Shown here piece by piece: positions 18,901-26,833 of a stretch of 64,000 nt of DNA (position 1 is its first letter; the number at the start of each line of letters is the position of its first letter). A program made the position numbers and the translations under genes. This DNA is from Thalassococcus profundi (lineage in GTDB: Bacteria; Pseudomonadota; Alphaproteobacteria; Rhodobacterales; Rhodobacteraceae), in assembly GCF_003344785.1 (NCBI RefSeq), contig NZ_QPMK01000001.1, positions 218,651 through 282,650 of the forward strand. Reading direction: 5' to 3'. Under the pieces are notes generated by a model. It saw only the letters and a list, made by a program, of their open reading frames with translations. It searched no databases and had not been told where the DNA came from.

Positions 18901-21360
18901 GAAGGCGAGACGGTGATCCCGCTCGAGGTGACGGACGACTGGGGCGCAGGCGCTTACGTCACCGCGCAGGTGATCCGCCCGATGGACGTGGCGGCGGGCC
19001 AGAACCCGGCACGGAGCCTTGGCCTCGCCCATGCCGGCATCGACCCCGGCGACAAGCGGCTGTCGGTCAGCCTCGACGCGCCGGCAGAGTCGCAGCCGCG
19101 CGGACCGCTGGAGGCCACGCTGCGCGTCGACGGCGCGGCAGAGGGCGACACCGCCTATGCCACCGTCGCCGCGGTTGACCTGGGCATCCTCAACCTCACC
19201 GGGTTCGACAGCCCCGATCCGTCCGCGCATTACTTCGGGCAACGGCGGCTGGGAGTCGAGATCCGCGATGTCTATGGCCGCCTCATCGACGGCATGAACG
19301 GCGCCATGGGGCAGGTTCGGTCGGGCGGCGATGCGCTGTCGGACATGCGCCTGCAATCCCCGCCGCCGACCGAAGAGCTGGTGGCGCTGTTCTCGGGACC
19401 GATCACTGTCGGGCCGGATGGCACCGCCGCCCTCTCCTTCGACATTCCCGAATTCAACGGCACCGTGCGGCTGATGGCCGTGGCCTGGACGGCAAACGGC
19501 GTCGGAGAGGCCGAAGCGGATGTGCTGGTGCGAGACCCGGTGGTGGTGAGTGCCGCCCTGCCTCGGTTCCTCGCCCCCGGCGACAGCACCCGGCTGCAGC
19601 TGGACATCGTGCACGCCTCGGGTCCGGCAGGCCGCATGGGGATCGAGGTCGTCTCCGATGCGGGGCTGCAACTCGACACCTCCGCCCTGCCGTCCGAGTT
19701 TGACCTTGCGGCAGGCGCCACGCAGCGTATCACGGTGCCGCTGACCGCCGGTCAGCCCGGCGACCCGACGCTGCGCGTGGCCCTGACCACGCCGGACGGC
19801 ACGCGGCTGGACAAGACTCTGACGCTGGGCATTCGGGCCAACGATCCGCCGGTCTCGGCCACGCGGCGCTTCAGCCTCGCGCCCGGGCAGACCTTCACGC
19901 TGGACGGCGCGGTGTTCGACGGGTTGCGGCCCGACACGGCGTCGGCGTACCTCTCGGCCGGACCGTTGGCGCGGCTCGACGCGCCCGGGCTGATCGCATC
20001 GCTCGACCGCTATCCCTATGGCTGCACCGAACAGGTGGCATCGCAGGCGATGCCGCTGCTGTACCTGTCGTCCGTGACCGAGGCGATGGGGCTGGGCGAC
20101 CGGGACCGGATGGAAACCCGCATCGACGAGGCGGTGACGCGAATCCTGACCCGGCAGACGGCAGGCGGCGCCTTCGGCCTCTGGCGGGCGGATTCGGGGG
20201 ATTTCTGGCTCGATGGGTACGTCACGGATTTCCTGGGCCGCGCCCGCGCCGCCGGACATGACGTGCCGCAGCGCGCCTTCGACGCGGCCCTCGACAATCT
20301 GCGCAACCGGATTTCCTATGCGCCGGATTTCGATGCCGACAGCAACGGCGGCGGCGCCGACATCGCCTATGCGCTGATGGTCTTGGCGCGCGAAGGACAG
20401 GCGGCGATGGGCGACCTGCGCTACTATGCCGACACCAAGTCCGACAGCTTTGCCACGCCCCTGGCCTTGGCGCAGCTGGGCGCCGCGCTGGCGCAATACG
20501 GCGACCAGACCCGCGCCGATGCGATGTTCGCCAAGGCTGCCGCGCGACTCTCTGCTGCGCCGCAGGACGATGCGCCGGTCTGGCGCGAGGATTACGGCAC
20601 AGCGCTGCGCGACGCGGCGGGGCTGCTGACGCTGGCGGCGGAGAACGGGTCGACCGCCGTGGACCGCGAGGCCCTGGTGACGCGGGTCGCCGCCGCCGGC
20701 CGCACCCTGTCCACGCAGGAGCAAAGCTGGGCGCTGCTGGCCGCCCATGCGCTGGTGCAAGACCCGACGGTGTCAGGCCTGACGGTCGACGGCACGCCGG
20801 TCACCGGGCCCTTCGTGCGGCGGCTGGAGGGCGATGCGCTGACCGCGCAGGAAATCGCCAACACCGGCACCGGACCCACCGACATCACGCTGACGACCCT
20901 CGGCGTGCCCGAGGTTCCGGCCCCGGCGGGCGGATACGGCTATGCCATAGAACGCGCCTATTTCCGCATGGATGGCACGCCGCTGGACAGCCCCGTGGCG
21001 CAGGGCGACCGGCTGGTGACGGTGCTGACCGTGCGCCCGGCCGAAGAGACCGGCGCACGGCTGATGATCGACGATCCGCTGCCCGCGGGGTTCGAGATCG
21101 ACAACCCCAACCTGCTGCGCGGAGGAGATATCGCGGCATTGGAATGGCTCGAAACGGCCGAGGCCGAACATGCCGAATTCCGCGCCGACCGGTTCCTCGC
21201 GGCGGTGAACTGGCGCAGCGACCGGCCCTTGCGGCTGGCCTATATCGTCCGGGCCGTGAGCCCCGGCACGTTCCATCATCCCGCCGCCTCGGTCGAGGAC
21301 ATGTACCGCCCGCAATACCGTGCCCGCACCGAGACCGGGCAGGTCAGCATCGCGCCATGA
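15901..21360 (+). CDS. Alpha-2-macroglobulin family protein with PAN domain
   Basis: A 1819-residue periplasmic protease-trapping protein. Sec signal MRPILSALAFMLLLAGPALAQA, then a PAN/Apple-like module (CQAACLNNSACRAFTFNSRSNACF, about 60-85), macroglobulin domains, a bait region, and the thioester motif YGCTEQ with Cys1375 and Gln1378. A complement-like helical domain with repeated A-A-L patterns follows. There is no lipobox, so unlike E. coli YfhM it is probably soluble or anchored by other means. I start at ATG 15901, since the upstream extension to 15790 is not signal-like. The next gene overlaps its stop (ATGA) and pbpC follows: the bacterial A2M-PBP1C pairing that links protease defence to wall repair. 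Confidence 0.95.
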   Translation: MRPILSALAFMLLLAGPALAQATDGTPVPDRRLVVTRDVDFYGADLQALFDTTLDACQAACLNNSACRAFTFNSRSNACFPKSTISDRQPYEGAISAQVLPTDPDTLSLAPARATDLGFLERGDLAAARDEAEALAVRHGGGQWTVDQLTQTAREQEAAGNLRSAVHWTGAALAQTDAAAGWLDYARLSERFAATLNGSEARNFRDRVRLAAINAYLRAGPAPLRAEALLTLARALEDDNRGSETIPALRLADALAPRPEITALLDEAIGKYGFRIVEHTVESDLASPRICAEFSEPLVRAGLDYTPFVGLPDPRLAVQAEDRRVCVEGVTHGSRYRITFRAGLPAASGEETVKDVSLDLYVRDRQPDLRFPGRAYVLPRSADAGIPIETVNLSEVDLTLRRVSDRNLLRTMQDDYFGRPLSQYQKQRFDDQIAEEIWTGKGTVENRLNADVLTRLPMGDVLGDLPAGVYTLSAAVPGVDVYDDPGATQWFILSDIGLTTLAGTDGLTVFARGLGDAAALEGLEVTLLSASNRVLDTAQTDAEGVARFGAGLMRGTGGAAPALVMATRGDDDMAFLSLTDPAFDLSDRGVEGRAPAGAIDAFLATDRGAYRAGEVIHATALMRDAQAAALPDLPVTAVLTRPDGVEHARLVSTEDRAGGHVFDLPLAPSVPRGTWRLALFADPEAPPLADRTLLVEDFVPEKIDFDLTLPEGPIRVSEPPRLDVYARYLFGAPGADLPIEGEVSLAPQRSLDAYPGYLFGRFDAETGRTARSLPGDLRTDAGGSASIALTLPEPETDGTPFEMTATLRLSEGSGRPVERRITRPVAPAAPMIGIRPLFDGVVAENTRAGFELRAVSPELEPAEMEVRWTLNRITTRYQWYELYGNWDWEPVTTRSSVATGDATLGVDPVTVEAPVEWGRYELVVERSDGAYVASSVELYAGWYAPANTSATPDTLELSLDAEAYRPGDTAELRIVPRYAGTALVTVLADRVISMQAVEVGEGETVIPLEVTDDWGAGAYVTAQVIRPMDVAAGQNPARSLGLAHAGIDPGDKRLSVSLDAPAESQPRGPLEATLRVDGAAEGDTAYATVAAVDLGILNLTGFDSPDPSAHYFGQRRLGVEIRDVYGRLIDGMNGAMGQVRSGGDALSDMRLQSPPPTEELVALFSGPITVGPDGTAALSFDIPEFNGTVRLMAVAWTANGVGEAEADVLVRDPVVVSAALPRFLAPGDSTRLQLDIVHASGPAGRMGIEVVSDAGLQLDTSALPSEFDLAAGATQRITVPLTAGQPGDPTLRVALTTPDGTRLDKTLTLGIRANDPPVSATRRFSLAPGQTFTLDGAVFDGLRPDTASAYLSAGPLARLDAPGLIASLDRYPYGCTEQVASQAMPLLYLSSVTEAMGLGDRDRMETRIDEAVTRILTRQTAGGAFGLWRADSGDFWLDGYVTDFLGRARAAGHDVPQRAFDAALDNLRNRISYAPDFDADSNGGGADIAYALMVLAREGQAAMGDLRYYADTKSDSFATPLALAQLGAALAQYGDQTRADAMFAKAAARLSAAPQDDAPVWREDYGTALRDAAGLLTLAAENGSTAVDREALVTRVAAAGRTLSTQEQSWALLAAHALVQDPTVSGLTVDGTPVTGPFVRRLEGDALTAQEIANTGTGPTDITLTTLGVPEVPAPAGGYGYAIERAYFRMDGTPLDSPVAQGDRLVTVLTVRPAEETGARLMIDDPLPAGFEIDNPNLLRGGDIAALEWLETAEAEHAEFRADRFLAAVNWRSDRPLRLAYIVRAVSPGTFHHPAASVEDMYRPQYRARTETGQVSIAP

Positions 21361-21917
21361 CCGCACGCACCGTCGCCACCCTGCACTGGCGCGCCCTCGA
21401 CCGCTCGGGTGAGGACAGCTGCCGGCTGAGCCAGCTGCCCAGCGGCTGGATGCTGGTGGGCCATGCACGCTTCGGCATCGACGGCGACTGGTCGGCGCTC
21501 GATTACGTCGTGCGCTGCGATACCGACTGGCACACCACGAGCGCCGATATCTCCGGCCTGCACGGCGGCGACAAGATCGCGCTACACGTGCTGCATCTGG
21601 GAAACGACTGGACTGTCAACGACGCGCCACAGCCGCAGCTCGCGGGCGCGGTGGACATCGACCTGGGCTTCACCCCCGCCACCAACCTGATGCCGCTGCG
21701 GCGCCTGCCCGACATCGGCCGCATGACGGTGCGCGCGGCCTGGCTGCGCAGTCCCGACCTGCCGCTGGAGCCGCTGGACCAGACCTATACCCGCGCCCGC
21801 GGCGGCCTTGTGCATTACACCGCCGCGCAGACCGGCTACCAGACCCAGCTCAAGGTGAACGAGCACGGGTTCGTCACGCTCTACCCGGACCTCTGGGAAG
21901 CGAATCATGCGCCCTGA
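21357..21917 (+). CDS. Putative glycolipid-binding protein (DUF1089-like)
   Basis: A 186-residue protein without signal peptide, rich in beta strands. Features seen: TLHWRALDRSGEDSCRL at the N-terminus, VDIDLGFTPATNLMPLRRL, and the C-terminal VHYTAAQTGYQTQLKVNEHGFVTLYPDLWE. These match the putative glycolipid-binding family PF06475 (PA1994-like fold). Its ATG overlaps the stop of the alpha-2-macroglobulin gene and its end overlaps the pbpC start by 11 bases, so it is translated with both. A role in the same envelope-protection module is inferred only from this coupling; nothing in the sequence shows a ligand. Confidence 0.75.
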   Translation: MTARTVATLHWRALDRSGEDSCRLSQLPSGWMLVGHARFGIDGDWSALDYVVRCDTDWHTTSADISGLHGGDKIALHVLHLGNDWTVNDAPQPQLAGAVDIDLGFTPATNLMPLRRLPDIGRMTVRAAWLRSPDLPLEPLDQTYTRARGGLVHYTAAQTGYQTQLKVNEHGFVTLYPDLWEANHAP

Positions 21918-23928
21918 ACGCTGGCTGCTGGCGCTGGTGCTGGTGCTCTGGTCCGGGGCGCTGGCACGGGACCGTCTGGACCTGTGGATCGCCGACACGG
22001 TGCTGCCGCCGCTGGTGCACGACACCTCGGCCGAGGTGCGGGCGCGCGATGGCACGCTGCTGCGCGCCTACACGGTGCCGGGAGATTTCTGGCGCATGGC
22101 GGTGTCCGCCGACCGGGTCGATCCGCTGTTCCTGCGGATGCTGCTGGCCTACGAGGACAAGCGGTTCCACGGGCACGGTGGGGTCGATGCCTGGGCGATG
22201 CTGCGCGCGACCAGCCAGACGATACGTGCGGGGCGCGTGGTCTCGGGCGGCTCGACGCTGACGATGCAGGTGGCGCGTCTGCTCGAGGACGGGCCGACCG
22301 GCGACTGGCGCGGCAAGCTGCGGCAGGTGCGTGTGGCGCTGGCGCTGGAGCGGCGGCTGGACAAGACGCAGATCCTGTCGCTCTACCTGCACCTGGCGCC
22401 CTACGGCGGCAATATCGAGGGGCTGCGCGCCGCGACGCTGTCGTACTTCGGCAAGGAACCGCTGCGCCTGACCCCGGCCGAGGCGGCGCTGCTGGTGGCC
22501 CTGCCGCAGGCGCCCGAGGCCCGCCGCCCGGACCGCTTTCCCGACGCAGCCCATGCAGCCCGCGATCGGGTGCTGGCGCGAATGGCCGACGCCGGCGTGC
22601 TGAGCGCGGAGGCGGCTGCGGCAGCCCGGCGCGACCCGTCGCCGGACAGGCGCCTGCCGATGCCGATGCTGGCGCCGCACCTGGCCGACCGGGCCGTGGC
22701 AATCGGACCGGGGCGGCATCCCTTGACCGTGGACGCCCGCCTGCAGGCGCGTCTGGAACAGCTGGCGACACGCGCCATGGCGCGCCGCGACCCGCGGCTG
22801 TCGCTGGCCATCGTCCTGGCGGATCACGAGACCGGAGACATCCTCGCCTCGGTCGGATCGCCGGGATACGACACCGGCGCCGGGCAGGGCTTCGTCGACA
22901 TGACCCGGGCGCTGCGCTCGCCCGGCTCGACGCTGAAACCGCTGGTCTACGGGCTGGCCTTCGACCGCGGGCTGGCGCATCCCGAAACGCTGATCTCGGA
23001 CACGCCCGTGCAGTTCGGCCGATACGCGCCGCAGAATTTCGACGGCGTGTTCCGCGGCGAGCTGTCGGTGGCGCGGGCGCTGCAGCTGTCGCTCAACATT
23101 CCCGTGGTGCGGCTGACCGAGGCGCTGGGACCGGCGCATGTGATGGCCGCTTTGCGCCGCAGCGGCGCCACGCCCGCCCTGCCCGGCGGACAGGCCGGGC
23201 TGGCGATCAGCCTTGGCGGGCTGGGCCTCGCGCTCGAAGACCTCGTGCAGGTCTACGCGATGCTGGCGCAGCAGGGCGATGCGCGGCCCCTGCGCTGGCG
23301 GATGGACGCCGCCACGGCAGAGGCCGAACGGGTGATGAGCGCCCGCGCTGCCTGGTCGGTCGGGCATGTGCTGGCCGGGATCGCGCCGCCGCCCGGTGCC
23401 GGCCAACCGGGGCGCGTGGCCTTCAAGACAGGGACGTCCTACGGCCACCGCGACGCGCTGGCCATCGGCTTCGACGGGCGGCACGTGGCCGGCGTCTGGA
23501 TGGGCCGGCCCGACGGCACGCCGGTGCCGGGCGCCTTCGGCGGCGACCTCGCCGCGCCGCTGCTGTTCGAGGTGCTGGGTCAGGTGCGGCACGAACCGCT
23601 GCCGCCGCCGCCTCCCGACGCGCTGCTGGTCGCGAACGCCGAGTTGCCGCTGCCGCTGCGCCGCTTCGGCGCGGGAACCGAACCGAACGTGCCGCCGCTG
23701 ACCCTCGCCTTCCCCCCCGACGGCGCGCGGATGGCAGGCGGCGACGGCGTGCCGATGCGCTTGCGCGACGGCGCCCCGCCCTACACGGTGCTGGCCAACG
23801 GCGCGGTGATCGCCGCCAACCTCCGCCAACCGGCCTTTACCGTGCCGCTGACCGAACCCGGCTTTTCCACCCTTTCGGTGATCGACAGCGCCGGTCGCGC
23901 GGCGCGGGTGCAGATCGAACTGCGCTGA
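21907..23928 (+). CDS. pbpC: Penicillin-binding protein 1C
   Basis: A 673-residue bifunctional class-A PBP. One N-terminal membrane helix (LLALVLVLWSGALA), a glycosyltransferase-51 domain with EDKRFHGHGGVDAWA and GGSTLTMQVARLL, then a transpeptidase domain with SPGSTLKPLVYG (active Ser in STLK), SLN (LSLNIPVVR) and KTGTS, and a C-terminal BiPBP_C beta domain. It polymerises and crosslinks peptidoglycan in the periplasm; PBP1C is typically paired with alpha-2-macroglobulin genes, as here. Last gene of the three-gene overlapping operon. Confidence 0.96.
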   Translation: MRPERWLLALVLVLWSGALARDRLDLWIADTVLPPLVHDTSAEVRARDGTLLRAYTVPGDFWRMAVSADRVDPLFLRMLLAYEDKRFHGHGGVDAWAMLRATSQTIRAGRVVSGGSTLTMQVARLLEDGPTGDWRGKLRQVRVALALERRLDKTQILSLYLHLAPYGGNIEGLRAATLSYFGKEPLRLTPAEAALLVALPQAPEARRPDRFPDAAHAARDRVLARMADAGVLSAEAAAAARRDPSPDRRLPMPMLAPHLADRAVAIGPGRHPLTVDARLQARLEQLATRAMARRDPRLSLAIVLADHETGDILASVGSPGYDTGAGQGFVDMTRALRSPGSTLKPLVYGLAFDRGLAHPETLISDTPVQFGRYAPQNFDGVFRGELSVARALQLSLNIPVVRLTEALGPAHVMAALRRSGATPALPGGQAGLAISLGGLGLALEDLVQVYAMLAQQGDARPLRWRMDAATAEAERVMSARAAWSVGHVLAGIAPPPGAGQPGRVAFKTGTSYGHRDALAIGFDGRHVAGVWMGRPDGTPVPGAFGGDLAAPLLFEVLGQVRHEPLPPPPPDALLVANAELPLPLRRFGAGTEPNVPPLTLAFPPDGARMAGGDGVPMRLRDGAPPYTVLANGAVIAANLRQPAFTVPLTEPGFSTLSVIDSAGRAARVQIELR

Positions 23929-24017
23929 AGCCCGCCTGTCGCGGCTTTTGTGTTTCCCCTTGCCCGCGCCCCGTTCTAAGGAGGCGATGTTAACGCCACC
24001 ATTTCCGCGGAGCCGTC

Positions 24018-24983
24018 ATGGGACCCAATGCCAGGGGCGCGCTGCTGTCGCTTTTGTCCTTTGCCCTCTACGCCACGCACGACCTGATCGTGAAGGGGCT
24101 GGGCGCGACCTACAGCCCGTTCCAGATCGTGTTCTTCAGCGTGCTGTTCAGCTTTCCGCTGGTGGTGGTCATGCTGATCCGCGATTCGCAGCCCGGCCAC
24201 CTGCGCCCGGTGCATCCCTGGTGGACCGCGATCCGCACCGCGGCCGCGGTGATCACCGGCGGTGCCGCCTTCTATGCCTTTTCGAACCTGCCGCTGGCGC
24301 AGGTTTACGCGCTGATCTTCGCGGCGCCGCTGATCATCACCATCCTGTCGATCCCGATCCTGGGCGAGCGCGTGCGCCTGCGCCGCTGGATCGCGGTGAT
24401 CGTCGGCCTTTGCGGCGTGATCGTGGTGCTGCGCCCCGGGGTCACCGCCCTGACGCCCGCGCACCTTGCCGGGCTGGTGGCCGCCGTCGGATCGGCGCTT
24501 GCCTCGATCATCGTGCGCAAGATCGGCAACGACGAACGCGCCGAGGTGCTGGTGCTCTACCCGATGCTGACGAATTTTGTTGTGATGGGCGCGCTTACGG
24601 CCTTCGTCTACGTGCCGATGCCGCTGGAACACCTGGCGCTCAACGCGACCATGGCGGTGCTGGGCTTTGTCGCCTCGGTCGTCATCATCTACGCCTACAA
24701 GGCGGCCGAGGCGGTGATCGTGGCGCCCATGCAGTATTCTCAGATCCTCTGGGCGGTGGTCTTCGGCGCGGCCTTCTTCGACGAATGGCCCGATGGCGTG
24801 ACGCTCTTCGGTGCGGCGATCATCATCGCCAGCGGCGTCTACATCGTGCTGCGCGAAGGCGGCGGCGGCGCCTCCGAGAACACGCCGGTGCTGCGCAATC
24901 GCAGCCGCTACGATACCGCGATCCTGCCGCGGATCAGCACGCTCTTGCAGCTCTTTGCACGTCGAACCGCGCGGCGCGACTGA
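24018..24983 (+). CDS. EamA/DMT superfamily transporter
   Basis: A 321-residue inner-membrane protein with ten hydrophobic helices in two EamA repeats. Repeat 1 includes ALYATHDLIVKGLGATYSPFQIVFFSVLFSFPLV and ends PILGERVRLRRWIAVIVGLCGVIVVLRPG; repeat 2 shows the same ending in weakened form (FFDEWPDGVTLFGAAIIIASGVYIVLREG). Drug/metabolite transporters of this type usually export amino acids or other small molecules; the substrate is not evident. The C-terminal 35 residues are polar and cytosolic. Monocistronic, followed by the tRNA-Pro gene. Confidence 0.88.
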   Translation: MGPNARGALLSLLSFALYATHDLIVKGLGATYSPFQIVFFSVLFSFPLVVVMLIRDSQPGHLRPVHPWWTAIRTAAAVITGGAAFYAFSNLPLAQVYALIFAAPLIITILSIPILGERVRLRRWIAVIVGLCGVIVVLRPGVTALTPAHLAGLVAAVGSALASIIVRKIGNDERAEVLVLYPMLTNFVVMGALTAFVYVPMPLEHLALNATMAVLGFVASVVIIYAYKAAEAVIVAPMQYSQILWAVVFGAAFFDEWPDGVTLFGAAIIIASGVYIVLREGGGGASENTPVLRNRSRYDTAILPRISTLLQLFARRTARRD

Positions 24984-25027
24984 CCCCTTGCCAAACCGCG
25001 CGTTACGCACTATCCCGCCCGCACGGT

Positions 25028-25104
25028 CGGAGTGTAGCGCAGCCTGGTAGCGCACCTGCTTCGGGAGCAGGGGGTCGGAGGTTCGAATCCTCTCACTCCG
25101 ACCA
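25028..25104 (+). tRNA. tRNA-Pro(CGG)
   Basis: A complete cloverleaf: acceptor CGGAGTG pairs with CACTCCG (25094-25100), D-arm AGCGCAGCCTGGTAGCGCA, anticodon stem CCTGC/GCAGG with loop TTCGGGA (anticodon CGG at 25062-25064), T-arm GGAGG-TTCGAAT-CCTCT and an encoded ACCA end. It reads CCG proline codons, which suits a GC-rich genome. Confidence 0.97.
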
Positions 25105-25733
25105 GTTTCCCTTGATGAATGATCGACGCCTCCGCCCTGTCGGGTCCGGCAATGGACTTCGGATGGCGCTGTGGCCTTGGTCGGCGTGCCAGTCATGTCC
25201 TTTGCGCGCGTTGCGGACGCGCCGATTCATGACGCCCTGAGGATCGGCGACGAGCCTTTCGCAACTCTCGCCCGCGCGGAATCAAGGCCGAAGGCCGCCG
25301 CGCATCGCCGGGCCGCCCCCCGGCACGGCGATGTGTCTGCCACAATCGCACCGATCCGATCTCTTTCGGATCTGCGGGCATAAAGCTCTGCCACAGATAC
25401 GTTGCATCGCCGCACCGCGGCCCGTCGATGCGCGGCTTGGCAACGTCCGCTTCGTCCGCAACGTTGCTCTGGGGCTGCGCTCGTTTCGGACAAGCCGCGC
25501 TTGGAAACTGGGCGCTCTCTTTGCCGTCTCAAGATCGGGCTACGTGACTTCAAGCTGGCGGAAACCGCCCCAAAGAAGTCCCATGGTTCGCTAGTCTCAC
25601 ACTCCGACCCGTCTCCGCACGGCGGTCTTCACGATGCTGTGCAACCGGTTCGCCAACGATCCGTGCGTGTCTATGTTATGAAGCAATCAAACCCGTAACG
25701 CCTGCAACACGCGTCCAGAGACGGAGGACCGAC
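25105..25733. other. Gene-poor stretch after tRNA-Pro
   Basis: About 630 bases with no convincing gene. The open frames on both strands are short, Arg/Ala-rich and unlike known proteins. An imperfect echo of the tRNA 3' end, CTCACACTCCGACC, occurs near 25597-25610 (compare CTCACTCCGACC in the tRNA), which could be a worn attachment-site copy. Also seen is an inverted repeat GCAACGT/ACGTTGC near 25441-25468. The promoter of the downstream Tat-protein gene must lie at its right end. Confidence 0.5.
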
Positions 25734-26222
25734 ATGACATTTGATCACCCCAATCGCCGTACCGTCCTCGCCGGAGCCGGTGCGATGATCCTCACCGCGG
25801 CAAACGGCCTGATCGTGCCTGCCCGCGCGCAGGGCGTGGCGCCCACGCCGTCGATGCGCGGCGGGGCCAACAACTACCGTCCCGGCGCACCCATCGTCGA
25901 AAGCATCGGCGGCGGCGGGTTCCTGATGACCGGCACCGTGCGCCGCGCCGGCGACGGCGCACCGCTGCCGAACCAGCGCATCCAGATCTGGGCGCATACG
26001 ACCGAAGGCCACGAGCGCGACCCGCAGAGCCATGGCGCCACGCTGACCGACGCCAATGGGCAGTTCCAGATGGACATGCCGCAGATCGTGCCGGCCTTCG
26101 GACAGGCGCACGGGCATCTCGCCTATGACAGCGGCGATTTTCAGACCGTGTTCCTGCGCCCGGTGATGGCCAGCGCGCGCGACACGTCGCTGCAGGCCGA
26201 TTTCGTCCTGCAACCCGCCTGA
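25734..26222 (+). CDS. Tat-exported intradiol-dioxygenase-fold-like protein
   Basis: A 162-residue exported protein. The N-terminus NRRTVLAGAGAMILTAANGLIVPARAQ is a twin-arginine signal with cleavage near ARA. The mature part, VRRAGDGAPLPNQRIQIWAHTTEGHERDPQSHGATLTDANGQFQMDMP, has the beta-sandwich pattern of intradiol ring-cleavage dioxygenases (protocatechuate 3,4-dioxygenase-like). I do not see the full Tyr-Tyr-His-His iron ligand set, so dioxygenase activity is doubtful. It is followed by a ferric-reductase-like membrane gene two bases after its stop, so the pair is one operon and Tat export hints at a bound cofactor. Confidence 0.7.
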   Translation: MTFDHPNRRTVLAGAGAMILTAANGLIVPARAQGVAPTPSMRGGANNYRPGAPIVESIGGGGFLMTGTVRRAGDGAPLPNQRIQIWAHTTEGHERDPQSHGATLTDANGQFQMDMPQIVPAFGQAHGHLAYDSGDFQTVFLRPVMASARDTSLQADFVLQPA

Positions 26223-26224
26223 GC

Positions 26225-26833
26225 GTGACGCCCCGGATCAAATCCGCATTGCTCTGGGGCGGTCTGGCGGCGGCCCTTGGCGGACCTGTCGCCGTGGCCG
26301 CCACCAGCCCGCTGCTGGAATGGCGCCAGCCGGTCTATATCGCGGCGGGTCTTGCCGGTGTGATCGGCCTTTCTTGTCTGTTGCTGCAACCTTTGCTGGC
26401 GGGCGGGCTCCTGCCCGGCCTTGGCATGCGGCGCAGTCGGTATGTGCACCGGTTCATCGGCGTTGGTCTTTTGGTCGCCGTCCTTGTGCATGTGGGCGGC
26501 CTCTGGATCACAAGTCCGCCGGACGTGGTGGATGCGCTGACCTTCACCTCGGCCACATCGTTCTCCGCCTGGGGCGTGATCGCCATGTGGGCCACCTTTG
26601 CGGCGGCGCTGGTAGCGGCCCTGCGCCCGCGCCTGTCGCCCCGGCGCTTCCGCCTCGGTCACAGCGCGCTGGTCGCCGTGGTCGTCCTCACCACCGTCGT
26701 CCACGCCGCGCTGATCGACGGGACGATGGGCACGGTGTCGAAATGGATGCTCTGCGCACTCGCGCTTGCCGCCACCGCCAAGGTGCTGGCTGATCTGCGC
26801 GTCTGGCGCCTGTTCATGCGGCGTCGCGCCTGA
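26225..26833 (+). CDS. Ferric-reductase-like transmembrane haem protein
   Basis: A 202-residue membrane protein with about six helices and a GTG start directly behind the previous stop. Histidines sit in helices in the spacing expected for b-type haem: HRFIGVGLLVAVLVHVGG (two His 14 apart) and GHSALVAVVVLTTVVHAALIDG (two His 14 apart). This is the pattern of the ferric-reductase/MsrQ/cytochrome b561-like domain PF01794. It probably passes electrons to the periplasm, perhaps to the co-transcribed Tat protein. That partnership is inference from operon structure. Ends one base before the convergent SulP stop. Confidence 0.75.
   Translation: MTPRIKSALLWGGLAAALGGPVAVAATSPLLEWRQPVYIAAGLAGVIGLSCLLLQPLLAGGLLPGLGMRRSRYVHRFIGVGLLVAVLVHVGGLWITSPPDVVDALTFTSATSFSAWGVIAMWATFAAALVAALRPRLSPRRFRLGHSALVAVVVLTTVVHAALIDGTMGTVSKWMLCALALAATAKVLADLRVWRLFMRRRA

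Noticed and set aside
15808-20760. 1650-residue open frame on the minus strand
   Set aside because: Antisense shadow of the alpha-2-macroglobulin gene; very Arg/Gly/Gln-rich with no family features.
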